Shown here: one piece after another, positions 45,949 to 54,543 of the stretch
Position numbering within the stretch: the first letter of the stretch is position 1
How the letters are laid out: each line of letters begins with the position of its first letter
Origin: Herbaspirillum sp. GW103
GTDB taxonomy: Bacteria; Pseudomonadota; Gammaproteobacteria; Burkholderiales; Burkholderiaceae_D
Direction of reading: 5' to 3'
Assembly: GCF_000261365.1 (NCBI RefSeq)
Contig: NZ_AJVC01000003.1
Coordinates: forward strand, 124,001-188,000
DNA: 64,000 nucleotides
Translations under genes and position numbers: made by a program
The notes under the pieces: model-generated
The model's database searches: none
Seen by the model: only the letters and a program-made list of their open reading frames with translations
What the model was told of the DNA's origin: nothing

Positions 45949-45983
45949 AAAATAAGTTATTCCGCGCCGAGATATCTGCTATA

Positions 45984-46011
45984 TTGGCGTTGAATATCTC
46001 CCATATATAAA
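45984..46011 (+). promoter_or_regulatory. Candidate promoter of the aromatic catabolic operon
   Basis: TTGGCG (45984-45989), a 16-base spacer and TATAAA (46006-46011) lie between the two IclR-like sites. The predicted transcription start near 46018 falls in the second site, suggesting repression there. Confidence 0.5.
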
Positions 46012-46017
46012 TTGTTG

Positions 46018-46032
46018 TTTCATATATGGAAC
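46018..46032. promoter_or_regulatory. Putative IclR operator 2
   Basis: TTTCATATATGGAAC matches the site at 45934-45948 in 14 of 15 positions. It overlaps the predicted start of transcription about 100 bases before the first gene. Confidence 0.6.
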
Positions 46033-46130
46033 GTTTCCGCGCCCGGCAGGAGACACCCGTCCATCAGAGGCGGCAGCCGGGAAGACTAGCTGGGGCGCAA
46101 CCGCGTGCCAGGGCAAAGAGCAGAGGCAAC

Positions 46131-46916
46131 ATGATCGAAATCGAATTCCGCAAGGTCGGCAAGCGTTTTGTCGATCGCCAGACGGCACAAGCACGGGCGG
46201 CCGTCACCAATGTCAATCTGTCCATCAAAAGTGGCGAGGTGGTCTCCATCATCGGTCCCTCGGGCTGTGGCAAGAGCACGCTGCTCAACATGGGGGCCGG
46301 CCTGTACCTGCCCAGCGAGGGCGAGGTCTTCGTCGGTGGCGAGAAAGTGACCAAGCCGGTCCGCAAGGTGGCCTTCATGCTGCAGAAGGATTTGCTCATG
46401 CCCTGGCGCAATATCCGCGCCAACGTCACCCTCGGCCTGGAGATCGATGGCATGCGCGAGGCCGAACGCCGTCGCATCGCCGATGAACTGCTGGCCAAGT
46501 GCCACCTCAAGGGCTTCGAGGAGCATTACCCGTACCAGCTCTCCGGTGGCATGCGCCAGCGCGCCGCGCTGGCCCGGACGCTGGCGGTGGATCCGCAGGT
46601 GCTGTTGCTCGATGAGCCTTTCTCTGCCCTGGATGCGCAGACCAAGATGGTGCTGCAGCAGGACCTGGCCAAGATGCTCTACGAAAAGAAGAAGACCGCG
46701 CTCTTCATCACCCACGACCTGGTGGAAGCCATCGCCCTGTCGGACCGTCTGCTGGTCATGAGCGAACGTCCCGGCACCATCGTCGAGGAAATCGAAGTCA
46801 ACCTGCCGTTCCGCGACAACCCGCTGGAGCGTCGCAAGCTGCCCGAGATCGGTCCGTTGCAAGGACGCCTGATGGAACTGCTCAAGGTGGGCAAAGAGAC
46901 CGCCGAGCTCCACTGA
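46131..46916 (+). CDS. ABC transporter ATP-binding protein, SsuB/TauB type
   Basis: This 261-residue ATPase belongs to the nitrate/sulfonate/taurine importer class. Walker A is GPSGCGKST, the signature is LSGGMRQRAALAR and Walker B is VLLLDEPFSALDAQT. It is the first gene of the long catabolic operon, followed by its binding protein and permease. The frame is open to 46026, but ATG 46131 with GAGG upstream begins the conserved IEFRKVGKRF. Despite the family name, many SsuB-like systems import aromatic or heterocyclic acids, so sulfonate should not be assumed. Confidence 0.9.
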   Translation: MIEIEFRKVGKRFVDRQTAQARAAVTNVNLSIKSGEVVSIIGPSGCGKSTLLNMGAGLYLPSEGEVFVGGEKVTKPVRKVAFMLQKDLLMPWRNIRANVTLGLEIDGMREAERRRIADELLAKCHLKGFEEHYPYQLSGGMRQRAALARTLAVDPQVLLLDEPFSALDAQTKMVLQQDLAKMLYEKKKTALFITHDLVEAIALSDRLLVMSERPGTIVEEIEVNLPFRDNPLERRKLPEIGPLQGRLMELLKVGKETAELH

Positions 46917-46981
46917 TTTCACGCTGCATCTTCACCCGTTTTCACCCGTCAACAGAGAGACCTCAAGGGAGAGCCAGAAAC

Positions 46982-47977
46982 ATGAAGAACCTGTTTGCAT
47001 CCGCCGCCAGTGCACTTGCCCTGGTTGCCGCCGTCGGCGTGACCGTCGTTCCGGCAGTGGCCCACGCGGCCCCGGAAGAAGTGACCTACCTGCTGCCCGC
47101 GCCCCCCAATTCACCAGCCTTCGCCCCTTGGGTGCTGGCCCAGCACAAGGGCTATTACGCCGACGAAAATCTCAAGGTCAGTTTCATCGTCGCCAAGGGT
47201 GGCGTTGACGTGGCCAAGCAGATCGGTGCCGGCAATGCCGTCATCGGCGGTGCCATCGGGGATACGCCCATCGTGGTACGTGCCAACGGCATTCCGGTGA
47301 AGGCCATTGCCGTGCTGGGGGCAGGTTCCGTCACCATGGTGGCGGCCAATCCGGCCGATGGCATCAAGACCCTGAAGGATCTGAAGGGCAAGACAGTGAC
47401 CGTCATGTCCTATACCGACACCACCTATTACGCCTTCCTCGGTAGCCTCAAGACTGCCGGACTGTCCAAGACCGATGTGCAGATCCAGGCCGCCGGTCCC
47501 GCCGGCGTGTGGCAGCTCTACACCTCGGGCAAGTCGCAGGGCTTTGCCGGGGTGCCCGACTGGGTGGTCAATGCGACCGATGCCGGCGCCAAGCTGGAGC
47601 TGCTGGACAACGGCGGTTTCAAGAGCATGGCGCAGGCCATCCTGGCCTCGGATGACACCATCAAGAAGAACCCCGAACTGTTGAAGCGGCTGGTGCGCGC
47701 CACCCTGCGCGGCATGCAGGACATCATGAAAGACCCCAAGGCCGCTGCCGATGACTATGTCGCCGCGCTGCCCAGCTACAAGGGCAAGGAGGCCAGCATC
47801 CAGGCCACCTTCGAGATGTACGACAAATACGTCTATGCCAACCAGAAGACCCTGGGCCAGATCGACCCGGCGCGCATGGATGCGGTGCAGAAGTTCTACG
47901 TCAGCGAAGGCATCGTGAGCAAAGCCACGCCGCTCAATGAACTCTTCACCAACCAGTTCGTGGGAGTGGCCAAGTAA
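46982..47977 (+). CDS. ABC transporter substrate-binding protein, SsuA/NMT1 type
   Basis: This 331-residue periplasmic protein has a signal peptide (charged MKNLF start, hydrophobic core, cleavage near AHA-APE). It is an NMT1/THI5/SsuA-like binding protein, with the ligand-hinge segment GGAIGDTPIVVRANGIPVKA. GGGAG lies upstream of ATG 46982. It is paired with the preceding ATPase and following permease. The ligand is probably the growth substrate of this operon, which I infer to be an aromatic N-containing acid. Confidence 0.9.
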   Translation: MKNLFASAASALALVAAVGVTVVPAVAHAAPEEVTYLLPAPPNSPAFAPWVLAQHKGYYADENLKVSFIVAKGGVDVAKQIGAGNAVIGGAIGDTPIVVRANGIPVKAIAVLGAGSVTMVAANPADGIKTLKDLKGKTVTVMSYTDTTYYAFLGSLKTAGLSKTDVQIQAAGPAGVWQLYTSGKSQGFAGVPDWVVNATDAGAKLELLDNGGFKSMAQAILASDDTIKKNPELLKRLVRATLRGMQDIMKDPKAAADDYVAALPSYKGKEASIQATFEMYDKYVYANQKTLGQIDPARMDAVQKFYVSEGIVSKATPLNELFTNQFVGVAK

Positions 47978-47979
47978 TC

Positions 47980-48840
47980 ATGAACACCACGACAGCCAAA
48001 GACCTGACCATGTCCAGTTCCGAGCCATCCGCTGTACCCGCGACCCAGCCACGTCGTCCGCTGTTCAGTGAGAAGGCACGTACCGTATGTGGCAGCCTGG
48101 TGCTGCTGGTGCTCTTCATCGCCGCCTGGCAATGGGGGCCCGGCATGCTCGGCCTGCCCGAATACATCCTGCCCAATTTCATGCAGGTCGTGCGTGAGGG
48201 CGTGGTGATGTGGAACAACGCACAACTGCTGCAGCACTTCGGTGTGACTGCCATGGAGGTGGTGTTCGGTTTCCTCTTCGGGGCCTTGCTCGGCTTGGCC
48301 GTCGGTGTGGCGCTGGGCCTCTCGCCGCGTGCCGAAGCCATGCTCTCGCCCTACATCCTGGCACTGCAGATCGCGCCCAAGGTCGCTTTTGCGCCGCTGT
48401 TCGTGATGTGGCTGGGCTACACCATCTATCCCAAGATCATCGTGGCGGTATTGATCGTGTTCTTCCCCATCATGATCAACGTGCTCTCGGCCATCCGTAC
48501 TGTCGACCCCGATATGGTCAACCTGGTGCGTACGCTCAATGCCGGGCGCTGGCAGATTTTCCATCTGGTGGAGTTTCGCTCGGCACTGCCGGCACTGTTC
48601 TCGGGGCTGCGTATCGCCTCCACGCTGTCGGTGATCGGCGTGACCGTGGGCGAGCTGGTCGGTGGCAACCAGGGTCTGGGCTATCTGCTGGTGGATGGCG
48701 AAGGGCAGGGCAACACCGCCGCCGTCTTCGTCTCCATCGTCGCCCTGACCCTGATCGGCGTAGTCACCTACGGCGCGGTGGTCTGGGCCGAACGCAAGGT
48801 ACTGCACTACCTGCCCAAGGTCCATACCAGCACCGTCTGA
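47980..48840 (+). CDS. ABC transporter permease, SsuC/TauC type
   Basis: This 286-residue inner-membrane permease has about six hydrophobic helices and the coupling loop NLVRTLNAGRWQIFHLVEF. A roughly 35-residue polar N-terminus precedes the first helix. It starts two bases after the binding-protein stop; the internal ATG at 48010 is a possible alternative start, and neither has a strong ribosome site. With the two preceding genes it makes a complete importer, homodimeric in the permease. Confidence 0.88.
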   Translation: MNTTTAKDLTMSSSEPSAVPATQPRRPLFSEKARTVCGSLVLLVLFIAAWQWGPGMLGLPEYILPNFMQVVREGVVMWNNAQLLQHFGVTAMEVVFGFLFGALLGLAVGVALGLSPRAEAMLSPYILALQIAPKVAFAPLFVMWLGYTIYPKIIVAVLIVFFPIMINVLSAIRTVDPDMVNLVRTLNAGRWQIFHLVEFRSALPALFSGLRIASTLSVIGVTVGELVGGNQGLGYLLVDGEGQGNTAAVFVSIVALTLIGVVTYGAVVWAERKVLHYLPKVHTSTV

Positions 48841-48880
48841 GCTTGATGGCGATTTCCCGACAGGACACAGGAGCATGAAC

Positions 48881-49651
48881 ATGTCAGCAGCAAGCACGGT
48901 GACTCTTTTGGCAGGACGACGCATTCTGGTCACTGGCGCGGCACGCGGCCTCGGCCTGGCGTTCGTCGAAGCCCTTGCCGCCGCCGGGGCCAGGGTGGCC
49001 ATGGCCGATATCCTGCAGGACACCCTGGCGGCTGCGGTCTGCACGTTGCAGCAACGCGGTCTGGCCGTCGAGGGTTTCACGCTGGACCTGGCGGATCCGG
49101 CATCGGTGCAATCCTCTGCGCAGGCCGCCATCGCATGGCTGGGGGGACTTGACGGGCTGATCAACAACGCCGCCATCACCAATTCCGGTGGCAGGAGCAG
49201 CGAGCAACTGGCGCTGGAGATGTGGGACCGCGTCATGGACGTCAACGTGCGCGGTACCTGGCTCATGACCAATGCCTGCCTGCCGGCCTTGCGCGCCTCG
49301 GGGCGTGGCGCCATCGTCAATCTTTCTTCGGACACGCCATTGTGGGGCGCGCCCAATCTGCTGGCCTATGTCGCCAGCAAGAGTGCGGTCATCGGCATGA
49401 CCCGCTCGCTGGCGCGCGAACTGGGCGGCGACAATATCACGGTCAATGCCGTGGCACCCGGCCTGACCCTGGTGGAGGCGACCGAGTACGTGCCGCAGGC
49501 GCGTCATCAACATTACCTCGATGGCCGCGCCCTGCAACGAGATCAGTTGCCGGAGGATGTGTGCGGTGCCGTGGTGTTCGCCCTGTCGGATCTGGCGCGT
49601 TTCTTTACCGGCCAGGTAATGGCCGTCAATGGCGGATTCGTGATGCACTGA
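48881..49651 (+). CDS. SDR family oxidoreductase with canonical catalytic site
   Basis: This 256-residue NAD(P)-dependent dehydrogenase has the glycine-rich TGAARGLG, NNAA, the catalytic serine in NLSSDT and the Tyr-Lys pair in YVASK. It therefore looks active, unlike the other SDR of this operon. I chose ATG 48881 because AGGAG lies seven bases upstream; ATG 48875 would be only one base from that site. It probably oxidises a secondary alcohol or dihydrodiol intermediate. A dihydrodiol made by the Rieske oxygenase is one candidate substrate, by inference. Confidence 0.88.
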   Translation: MSAASTVTLLAGRRILVTGAARGLGLAFVEALAAAGARVAMADILQDTLAAAVCTLQQRGLAVEGFTLDLADPASVQSSAQAAIAWLGGLDGLINNAAITNSGGRSSEQLALEMWDRVMDVNVRGTWLMTNACLPALRASGRGAIVNLSSDTPLWGAPNLLAYVASKSAVIGMTRSLARELGGDNITVNAVAPGLTLVEATEYVPQARHQHYLDGRALQRDQLPEDVCGAVVFALSDLARFFTGQVMAVNGGFVMH

Positions 49652-49712
49652 AGCTGCCTGCAGGGCAGGTGCTGGACCCGGATCAATTCAGAATCAATTC
49701 AAGGAGAAAAGC

Positions 49713-50249
49713 ATGACCGATATGTCCGAACAGGAAAACATGGGCCGCAGCTGGGACCGCCCGGCCGGCGCCAGCTTTGCCGACTGGATGGAGTCGCGCG
49801 TGGCGCGCCTGTCGACCCGCACGTACGACTGGAATGCGCTGAAGTTCCAGGCCGACTACGACCCCAAGTATCGCCGCGCCCAGATGCGCTACATCGGTAC
49901 CGGCGGAACCGGGGTGGCGCAAGATGCCAACGTGATTCCGTCCGAACACTTCACCTTCTCGACCATGATCATCCCGGCCGGCCACGAAGGTCCCTCGCAT
50001 CTGCACATCGATGTCGAGGAAGTCTTCTTTGTCCTGCGCGGCAAACTCAAGCTGGTACTTGAGAAGGATGGCGAACGTTTCGAAACCATCCTCACCGACC
50101 GCGACGTGGTGTCGGTGCCGCCAGGGGTGTATCGCGAGGAAATCAACATCGGTGACGAGGATGCACTGATGTGCGTGATGCTGGGCGCCAAGAAGCCCAT
50201 CACGCCGACCTATCCGCCCGAGCATCCACTGGCCTCGATCAAGCGCTGA
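49713..50249 (+). CDS. Cupin domain protein
   Basis: This 178-residue protein has a single cupin fold. The metal-site pattern is visible as GHEGPSHLHIDVEEVFFVLRG, split here as GHEGPSHLHID and VEEVFFVLRG, with further strands to VSVPPGVYREEIN. Two His and a Glu are in place, so it probably binds a metal and may be an isomerase, dioxygenase or hydrolase-type cupin. AAGGAG precedes ATG 49713. About 60 residues precede the barrel. The reaction is unknown; position in the operon implies a pathway role. Confidence 0.82.
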   Translation: MTDMSEQENMGRSWDRPAGASFADWMESRVARLSTRTYDWNALKFQADYDPKYRRAQMRYIGTGGTGVAQDANVIPSEHFTFSTMIIPAGHEGPSHLHIDVEEVFFVLRGKLKLVLEKDGERFETILTDRDVVSVPPGVYREEINIGDEDALMCVMLGAKKPITPTYPPEHPLASIKR

Positions 50250-50266
50250 AGACCGAGAGACCGACC

Positions 50267-51154
50267 ATGAACGCCACGTTGCCCGCCGGATCGGATGACA
50301 GCCTGCATGCCTGGCTGGCACTGCTGGCCCGTCATTTTCCCGAGCAGCACGTTGCCGTGCCAGGCGGGCAGGTCAGCTATCGCGTCGGCGGGCGCAGCGA
50401 CAACGAGCGGGTCGTGGTCCTGCTGCATGGCATCAGCTCGGGCGCGGCCTCCTGGCTCAATACGGCGTTGGCGCTGGCCGCCGATGCCCGCGTGATCGCC
50501 TGGAATGCGCCCGGCTATGGCAGCTCCACGCCACTGCCGATGGACGTGCCCAAGGCGGACGATTATGCCCGGCGTCTGCAGCAGATGCTGGCGGCGCTGG
50601 AGATCACGCAGTGCGTGCTGGTCGGTCACTCGCTGGGCGCCTTGATGGCGGCCGCCTACCTGGCCCACGGTGATGGTCGCGCACGCTGCACCCTGCTGGC
50701 CGACCCGGCCCAGGGCTATGGCGCTGCCGGTCAGCAAGAACGGTCTGCGCAGGTGCGCCGGGAGCGCCTGGACGCCTTGCAGCGGCTGGGTGTGGCTGGT
50801 CTGGCCTTGCAGCGCACGCGCCTGCTGTCGGCACAGGCCAGTGAAGAACAGCACGCCTGGGTACGCTGGAACATGCAGCGGCTCGATGCGCAGGGCTATA
50901 CCCAGGCGGTGCACTTGTTGTGCGGTGATGATATCGCGACTTATCTGCAGGCAGCGCCACGACGGGGGGTGTCGGTGGCCTGCGGTGCAGAAGATATCGT
51001 CACCACCCCGCAGGCCAGTGAAGGGCTGGCCCGGCAGTTTGAACTTCCCTTTCAATTGGTGGACGGCGCCGGCCATGCCTGCTATATCGAGCAGCCGTCG
51101 TCCTTTGCCGCGCTGGTGCGCGCGCAGTTCACCTCAACCAACCAGAACAGATAA
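50267..51154 (+). CDS. Alpha/beta hydrolase
   Basis: This 295-residue alpha/beta-fold hydrolase has the oxyanion strand VVLLHGISSG, the nucleophile elbow GHSLG, an acidic residue in VACGAEDIV and the terminal catalytic His in GAGHACY. It resembles C-C bond (meta-cleavage product) hydrolases and 3-oxoadipate enol-lactonases. With a possible extradiol dioxygenase in the same operon, ring-cleavage product hydrolysis is a sensible guess. I start it at ATG 50267 with GAGAG upstream rather than at the earlier in-frame position inside the cupin gene. Confidence 0.85.
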   Translation: MNATLPAGSDDSLHAWLALLARHFPEQHVAVPGGQVSYRVGGRSDNERVVVLLHGISSGAASWLNTALALAADARVIAWNAPGYGSSTPLPMDVPKADDYARRLQQMLAALEITQCVLVGHSLGALMAAAYLAHGDGRARCTLLADPAQGYGAAGQQERSAQVRRERLDALQRLGVAGLALQRTRLLSAQASEEQHAWVRWNMQRLDAQGYTQAVHLLCGDDIATYLQAAPRRGVSVACGAEDIVTTPQASEGLARQFELPFQLVDGAGHACYIEQPSSFAALVRAQFTSTNQNR

Positions 51155-51159
51155 TCATC

Positions 51160-51993
51160 ATGAACAAACCAGTGATGCCAGAAGAAGAGTCGCAAGACAA
51201 GTACTCCGTCCCCGGCCTGGAACGTGGCCTGCGCCTGCTGTGCGAATTCAGCCGCCAGGACAAGACCCTCTCCGCTCCCGAGCTGGCGCGCCGCCTGGAC
51301 ATTCCGCGCTCCACCGTGTTCCGTCTCTTGGCCACGCTGGAACGCATGGGCTTCGTCGAGCGCGCCGATGGCGGGCGTGATTATCGTCTGGGCATGTCGG
51401 TACTGCGCCTGGGCTTTGAATATCTGGCCTCGCTGGAGCTGACCGAGATCGGCCGCCCGCTGCTGGAACGCCTGCGCGACGAGATCGGCTACTCCTGCAA
51501 CCTGGTGGTGCGCGATGGCCGTTCCATCGTCTACGTCGCCAAGTCGGTCACCCAGACCGCCTTCACCAGCCACGTCAACGTCGGTACCCGTCTGCCCGCG
51601 CATGCCACCGTGCTGGGCCGCGTGCTGCTGGAAGACCTGACCCTGCCGCAACTGCGCACTCTGTATCCGGAAGAACACCTGGAAGTATTCTCCAGCAACA
51701 CGCCCAAGACCGTGGTCGAGCTGTTCGACATGGTGCAGGCCGACAAGGAGCGCGGCTTCGTCTTGCAGGAAGGCTTCTTCGAAACCAGCATTTCCACCGT
51801 CGCCGCCCCGGTGCGCGATCATTCCGGCAATGTGGTGGCGGCGCTGGGTGCGACCATTCCCTCACCACACATCGATGCCAGCCAGCTGGACGTGATCGTG
51901 GCCCGGGTCCGCGAGACCGCCGCCGAACTCTCGCGCCTGCTGGACCATGCGCCCGAGCGTGGTGCCAAGGTCGTCAACATGTGGCGAGGCTGA
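51160..51993 (+). CDS. IclR family transcriptional regulator
   Basis: This 277-residue regulator has an N-terminal winged HTH (LSAPELARRLDIPRSTVFRLL, split here as LSAPELARRLD and IPRSTVFRLL) and a C-terminal IclR effector domain with a GAF-like fold. It is embedded in the operon rather than divergent from it, so it is likely autoregulated as part of the operon. The two GTTC-N7-GAAC sites before the first gene are the best candidate targets. The inducer is probably a pathway intermediate or the imported substrate. The ribosome site before ATG 51160 is weak. Confidence 0.92.
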   Translation: MNKPVMPEEESQDKYSVPGLERGLRLLCEFSRQDKTLSAPELARRLDIPRSTVFRLLATLERMGFVERADGGRDYRLGMSVLRLGFEYLASLELTEIGRPLLERLRDEIGYSCNLVVRDGRSIVYVAKSVTQTAFTSHVNVGTRLPAHATVLGRVLLEDLTLPQLRTLYPEEHLEVFSSNTPKTVVELFDMVQADKERGFVLQEGFFETSISTVAAPVRDHSGNVVAALGATIPSPHIDASQLDVIVARVRETAAELSRLLDHAPERGAKVVNMWRG

Positions 51994-51994
51994 G

Positions 51995-52819
51995 ATGCCC
52001 ATGACTTCTCTTCAGGGCAGGGTGGCCGTGGTGACCGGTGGTTCCTCCGGCATCGGCCTGGCCACCGTGGAACTCTTGCTGGAAGCCGGTGCGGCGGTGG
52101 CCTTCTGCGGCCGCGATGGCGAGCGCCTGAAGCAGGCTGAGGCCGCGCTGCGTGAACGCTATCCCCAAGCCCGACTCTACAGCGCGCCCTGTGACGTGCT
52201 GGCGCAGGAGCAGGTGCAAGCCTTTGCAGCCTCGGTGGAAAGCACGCTGGGCCCGGTCTCCATGCTGGTCAACAACGCCGGACAGGGACGCGTCTCGACC
52301 TTTGCCGACACGGCCGATGAGGCCTGGAGCGAAGAGCTGCGTCTGAAATTCTTTTCGGTGATCTACCCCACCCGCGCTTTCTTGCCGCAGCTGCAGGCCA
52401 TGAGTGCGCGAGATGGCGATGCCGCCATCGTCTGCGTCAACTCGCTGCTGGCCACGCAACCCGAGCCGCACATGGTGGCGACCTCGGCGGCCCGCGCCGG
52501 AGTACACAACCTGGTGCGTTCGCTGGCCACCGAACTGGCCGGCGGCGAAGCCGCACGCGTACGCGTCAACGGCATCCTCATCGGCCTGGTGGAGTCGGGC
52601 CAATGGCGCCGCCGCTACGCTGCCCGTGGCCCGGAGCAGCAGGATCAGAGCTGGGCCCAATGGACCGCTGCGCTGGCCGCCAGAAAACAGATCCAACTCG
52701 GCCGTCTCGGCCTTCCCCGGGAAGCCGCGCAGGCGATCATGTTCCTCGCCACGCCGCTTTCCTCGTACACCACAGGCAGCCATATCGATGTTTCAGGAGG
52801 ACTTTCCCGCCATGCCTAA
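51995..52819 (+). CDS. SDR family oxidoreductase lacking the YxxxK motif
   Basis: This 274-residue SDR-like protein has the cofactor motif TGGSSGIGLA and NNAG. Where YxxxK should occur it reads TSAAR, so Tyr and Lys are replaced, as in the SDR at 37456-38235. It starts one base after the iclR stop (ATG 51995, GAGG upstream) and overlaps the ThDP enzyme gene by eight bases. Its catalytic competence is uncertain; it may still use a different proton donor. Confidence 0.83.
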   Translation: MPMTSLQGRVAVVTGGSSGIGLATVELLLEAGAAVAFCGRDGERLKQAEAALRERYPQARLYSAPCDVLAQEQVQAFAASVESTLGPVSMLVNNAGQGRVSTFADTADEAWSEELRLKFFSVIYPTRAFLPQLQAMSARDGDAAIVCVNSLLATQPEPHMVATSAARAGVHNLVRSLATELAGGEAARVRVNGILIGLVESGQWRRRYAARGPEQQDQSWAQWTAALAARKQIQLGRLGLPREAAQAIMFLATPLSSYTTGSHIDVSGGLSRHA

Positions 52820-54533
52820 TACCCAACCCCAAGTCACCGTCGGCTGCGCCATTGCGGCTTTCCTCGAGCAGTGCGGCGTGAAGGCTGCCTTCGGTGTGAT
52901 CTCGATCCACAACATGCCCATCCTCGATGCCTTCGGCGAGCGCGGCAAGATCCGATTCATTCCGGCGCGTGGCGAAGCCGGCGGCGCCAACATGGCCGAT
53001 GCCTACGCCCGTACCACCGCTGGCCTGGGCGTTTGCCTGACCTCTACCGGCACCGCCGCCGGCAACGCCGCCGGTGCCATGGTCGAGGCACTCACCGCCG
53101 GTACGCCCCTGCTGCACCTGACCGGCCAGATCGAAACACCCTATCTGGACCAGAGCCTGGCCTACATCCATGAAGCACCGGACCAGTTGAGCATGCTCAA
53201 GGCCATCTCCAAGGCGGCCTTCCGCATCCGCAGCGTCGAGACTGCCATCAGTACCATCAAGCTGGCCGTGCAGACGGCGCTGACGCCGCCCATGGGCCCG
53301 GTCTCGGTGGAGATTCCCATCGACATCCAGGCGGCCATGATCCCCATGCCGATCAACCTGCAACCGCTGGCTATCCCGCAGAGCGTACCGTCGGCGCGCG
53401 CGCTGGATGAACTGGCCGAGCGTCTGATGAAGGCCAAGCGTCCTCTGCTGTGGCTGGGCGGCGGTGCCCGCCATGCCGGCGCACAAGTACAGCGCCTGCT
53501 GGATCTGGGCTTTGGCGTGGTGACCAGTACCCAAGGGCGCGGCATCGTGCCCGAGGATGACCCACGCTCGCTGGGCGCATTCAACCTGCACAAGCCGGTG
53601 GAGCAGTTCTACCAGAGCTGCGATGCCATGCTCGTGGTCGGTTCGCGCCTGCGCGGCAATGAAACCCTCAAATATGAACTCAAGCTGCCGCGCCCGCTGT
53701 ACCGGGTCGATGCTGACCCGGCGGCCGAAGGCCGCTGCTATACCAGCGACTACTTCGTCTGCGGAGATTCGGCGCTGGTGCTGGCCGGGCTGGCGGACCG
53801 TCTGGCGGCGCTGAAGGTCGATCCGGCCTTCATGGGCGATCTGGGCAAGGCGCGCGAGATGGCCGTGCATGGACTGGTCGATGGGCTCGGCCCCTACAGT
53901 GCCCTGGTGGAGCAGTTGCAGCAGAGCGCCGGTCGTCAATTCAACTGGGTGCGTGACGTGACCGTCTCCAACAGTACCTGGGGCAATCGCTATCTGCGCA
54001 TCTTCGATCCGCGCGCCGGCGTGCACGCCCTGGGTGGCGGCATTGGTCAGGGGCTGGCCATGGGCATCGGTGCGGCCATCGGCGCGGCGGTCACGCGGTC
54101 GGGCAAGAAGACCTTCACCCTGGCCGGTGACGGCGGCTTCATCCTCAATCTGGGTGAGCTGGCCACGGCGGTGCAGGAACAGGCCGACATGGTGATCGTG
54201 CTGATGAATGACAAGGGTTACGGCGTCATCAAGAACATTCAGGATGCGCAATACGGTGGTCGCCGCCACTACGTCGATCTGCACACGCCCGATTATGCCC
54301 AGTTGTCTTCGGCGCTCAAGCTGCGGCACCAGCGCGTGGGCAACCTGGGCGAGGTGGCGGCTGCACTGAAGGAGGCCTCGTCTGCACCGGGCCCCTTCCT
54401 GCTGGAGATCGACATGCTGGCCATCGGCAGTTTCAAGACTGCCTTTGCCGGACCGCCGGTCAACGAGAAGGAAAAGGCCGCTGCCGCCGCTGCTGCCGTG
54501 GTTGCCGCTGCGGCCACTGCGGCCACGGCATAA
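52812..54533 (+). CDS. Thiamine diphosphate-dependent enzyme, acetolactate synthase/benzoylformate decarboxylase type
   Basis: This 573-residue protein has the three-domain ThDP fold. The N-terminal glutamate that activates ThDP is in ARGEAGGANMADAYAR. The C-terminal GDGGFILNLGELATAV begins the ThDP-binding motif, which closes at MNDKGYG. It ends with an Ala-rich tail. Such enzymes decarboxylate or ligate 2-oxo acids. With an aldehyde dehydrogenase two genes on, decarboxylation of an aryl 2-oxo acid to an aldehyde is plausible. AGGAGGA lies upstream of ATG 52812. Acetolactate synthase itself is unlikely, as no regulatory subunit is present. Confidence 0.88.
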   Translation: MPNTQPQVTVGCAIAAFLEQCGVKAAFGVISIHNMPILDAFGERGKIRFIPARGEAGGANMADAYARTTAGLGVCLTSTGTAAGNAAGAMVEALTAGTPLLHLTGQIETPYLDQSLAYIHEAPDQLSMLKAISKAAFRIRSVETAISTIKLAVQTALTPPMGPVSVEIPIDIQAAMIPMPINLQPLAIPQSVPSARALDELAERLMKAKRPLLWLGGGARHAGAQVQRLLDLGFGVVTSTQGRGIVPEDDPRSLGAFNLHKPVEQFYQSCDAMLVVGSRLRGNETLKYELKLPRPLYRVDADPAAEGRCYTSDYFVCGDSALVLAGLADRLAALKVDPAFMGDLGKAREMAVHGLVDGLGPYSALVEQLQQSAGRQFNWVRDVTVSNSTWGNRYLRIFDPRAGVHALGGGIGQGLAMGIGAAIGAAVTRSGKKTFTLAGDGGFILNLGELATAVQEQADMVIVLMNDKGYGVIKNIQDAQYGGRRHYVDLHTPDYAQLSSALKLRHQRVGNLGEVAAALKEASSAPGPFLLEIDMLAIGSFKTAFAGPPVNEKEKAAAAAAAVVAAAATAATA

Positions 54534-54543
54534 GGAGAAGCGC

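Larger units (their letters stand above)
45414..46130. other. Regulatory intergenic region before the aromatic catabolic operon
   Basis: This 717-base gap is AT-richer than its surroundings and holds the divergent promoters of the chemoreceptor and the catabolic operon. It contains a 14-bp palindrome (45570-45583), two IclR-like sites and a promoter candidate, listed separately. A 126-codon minus-strand frame lies here but looks non-coding. Confidence 0.6.
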
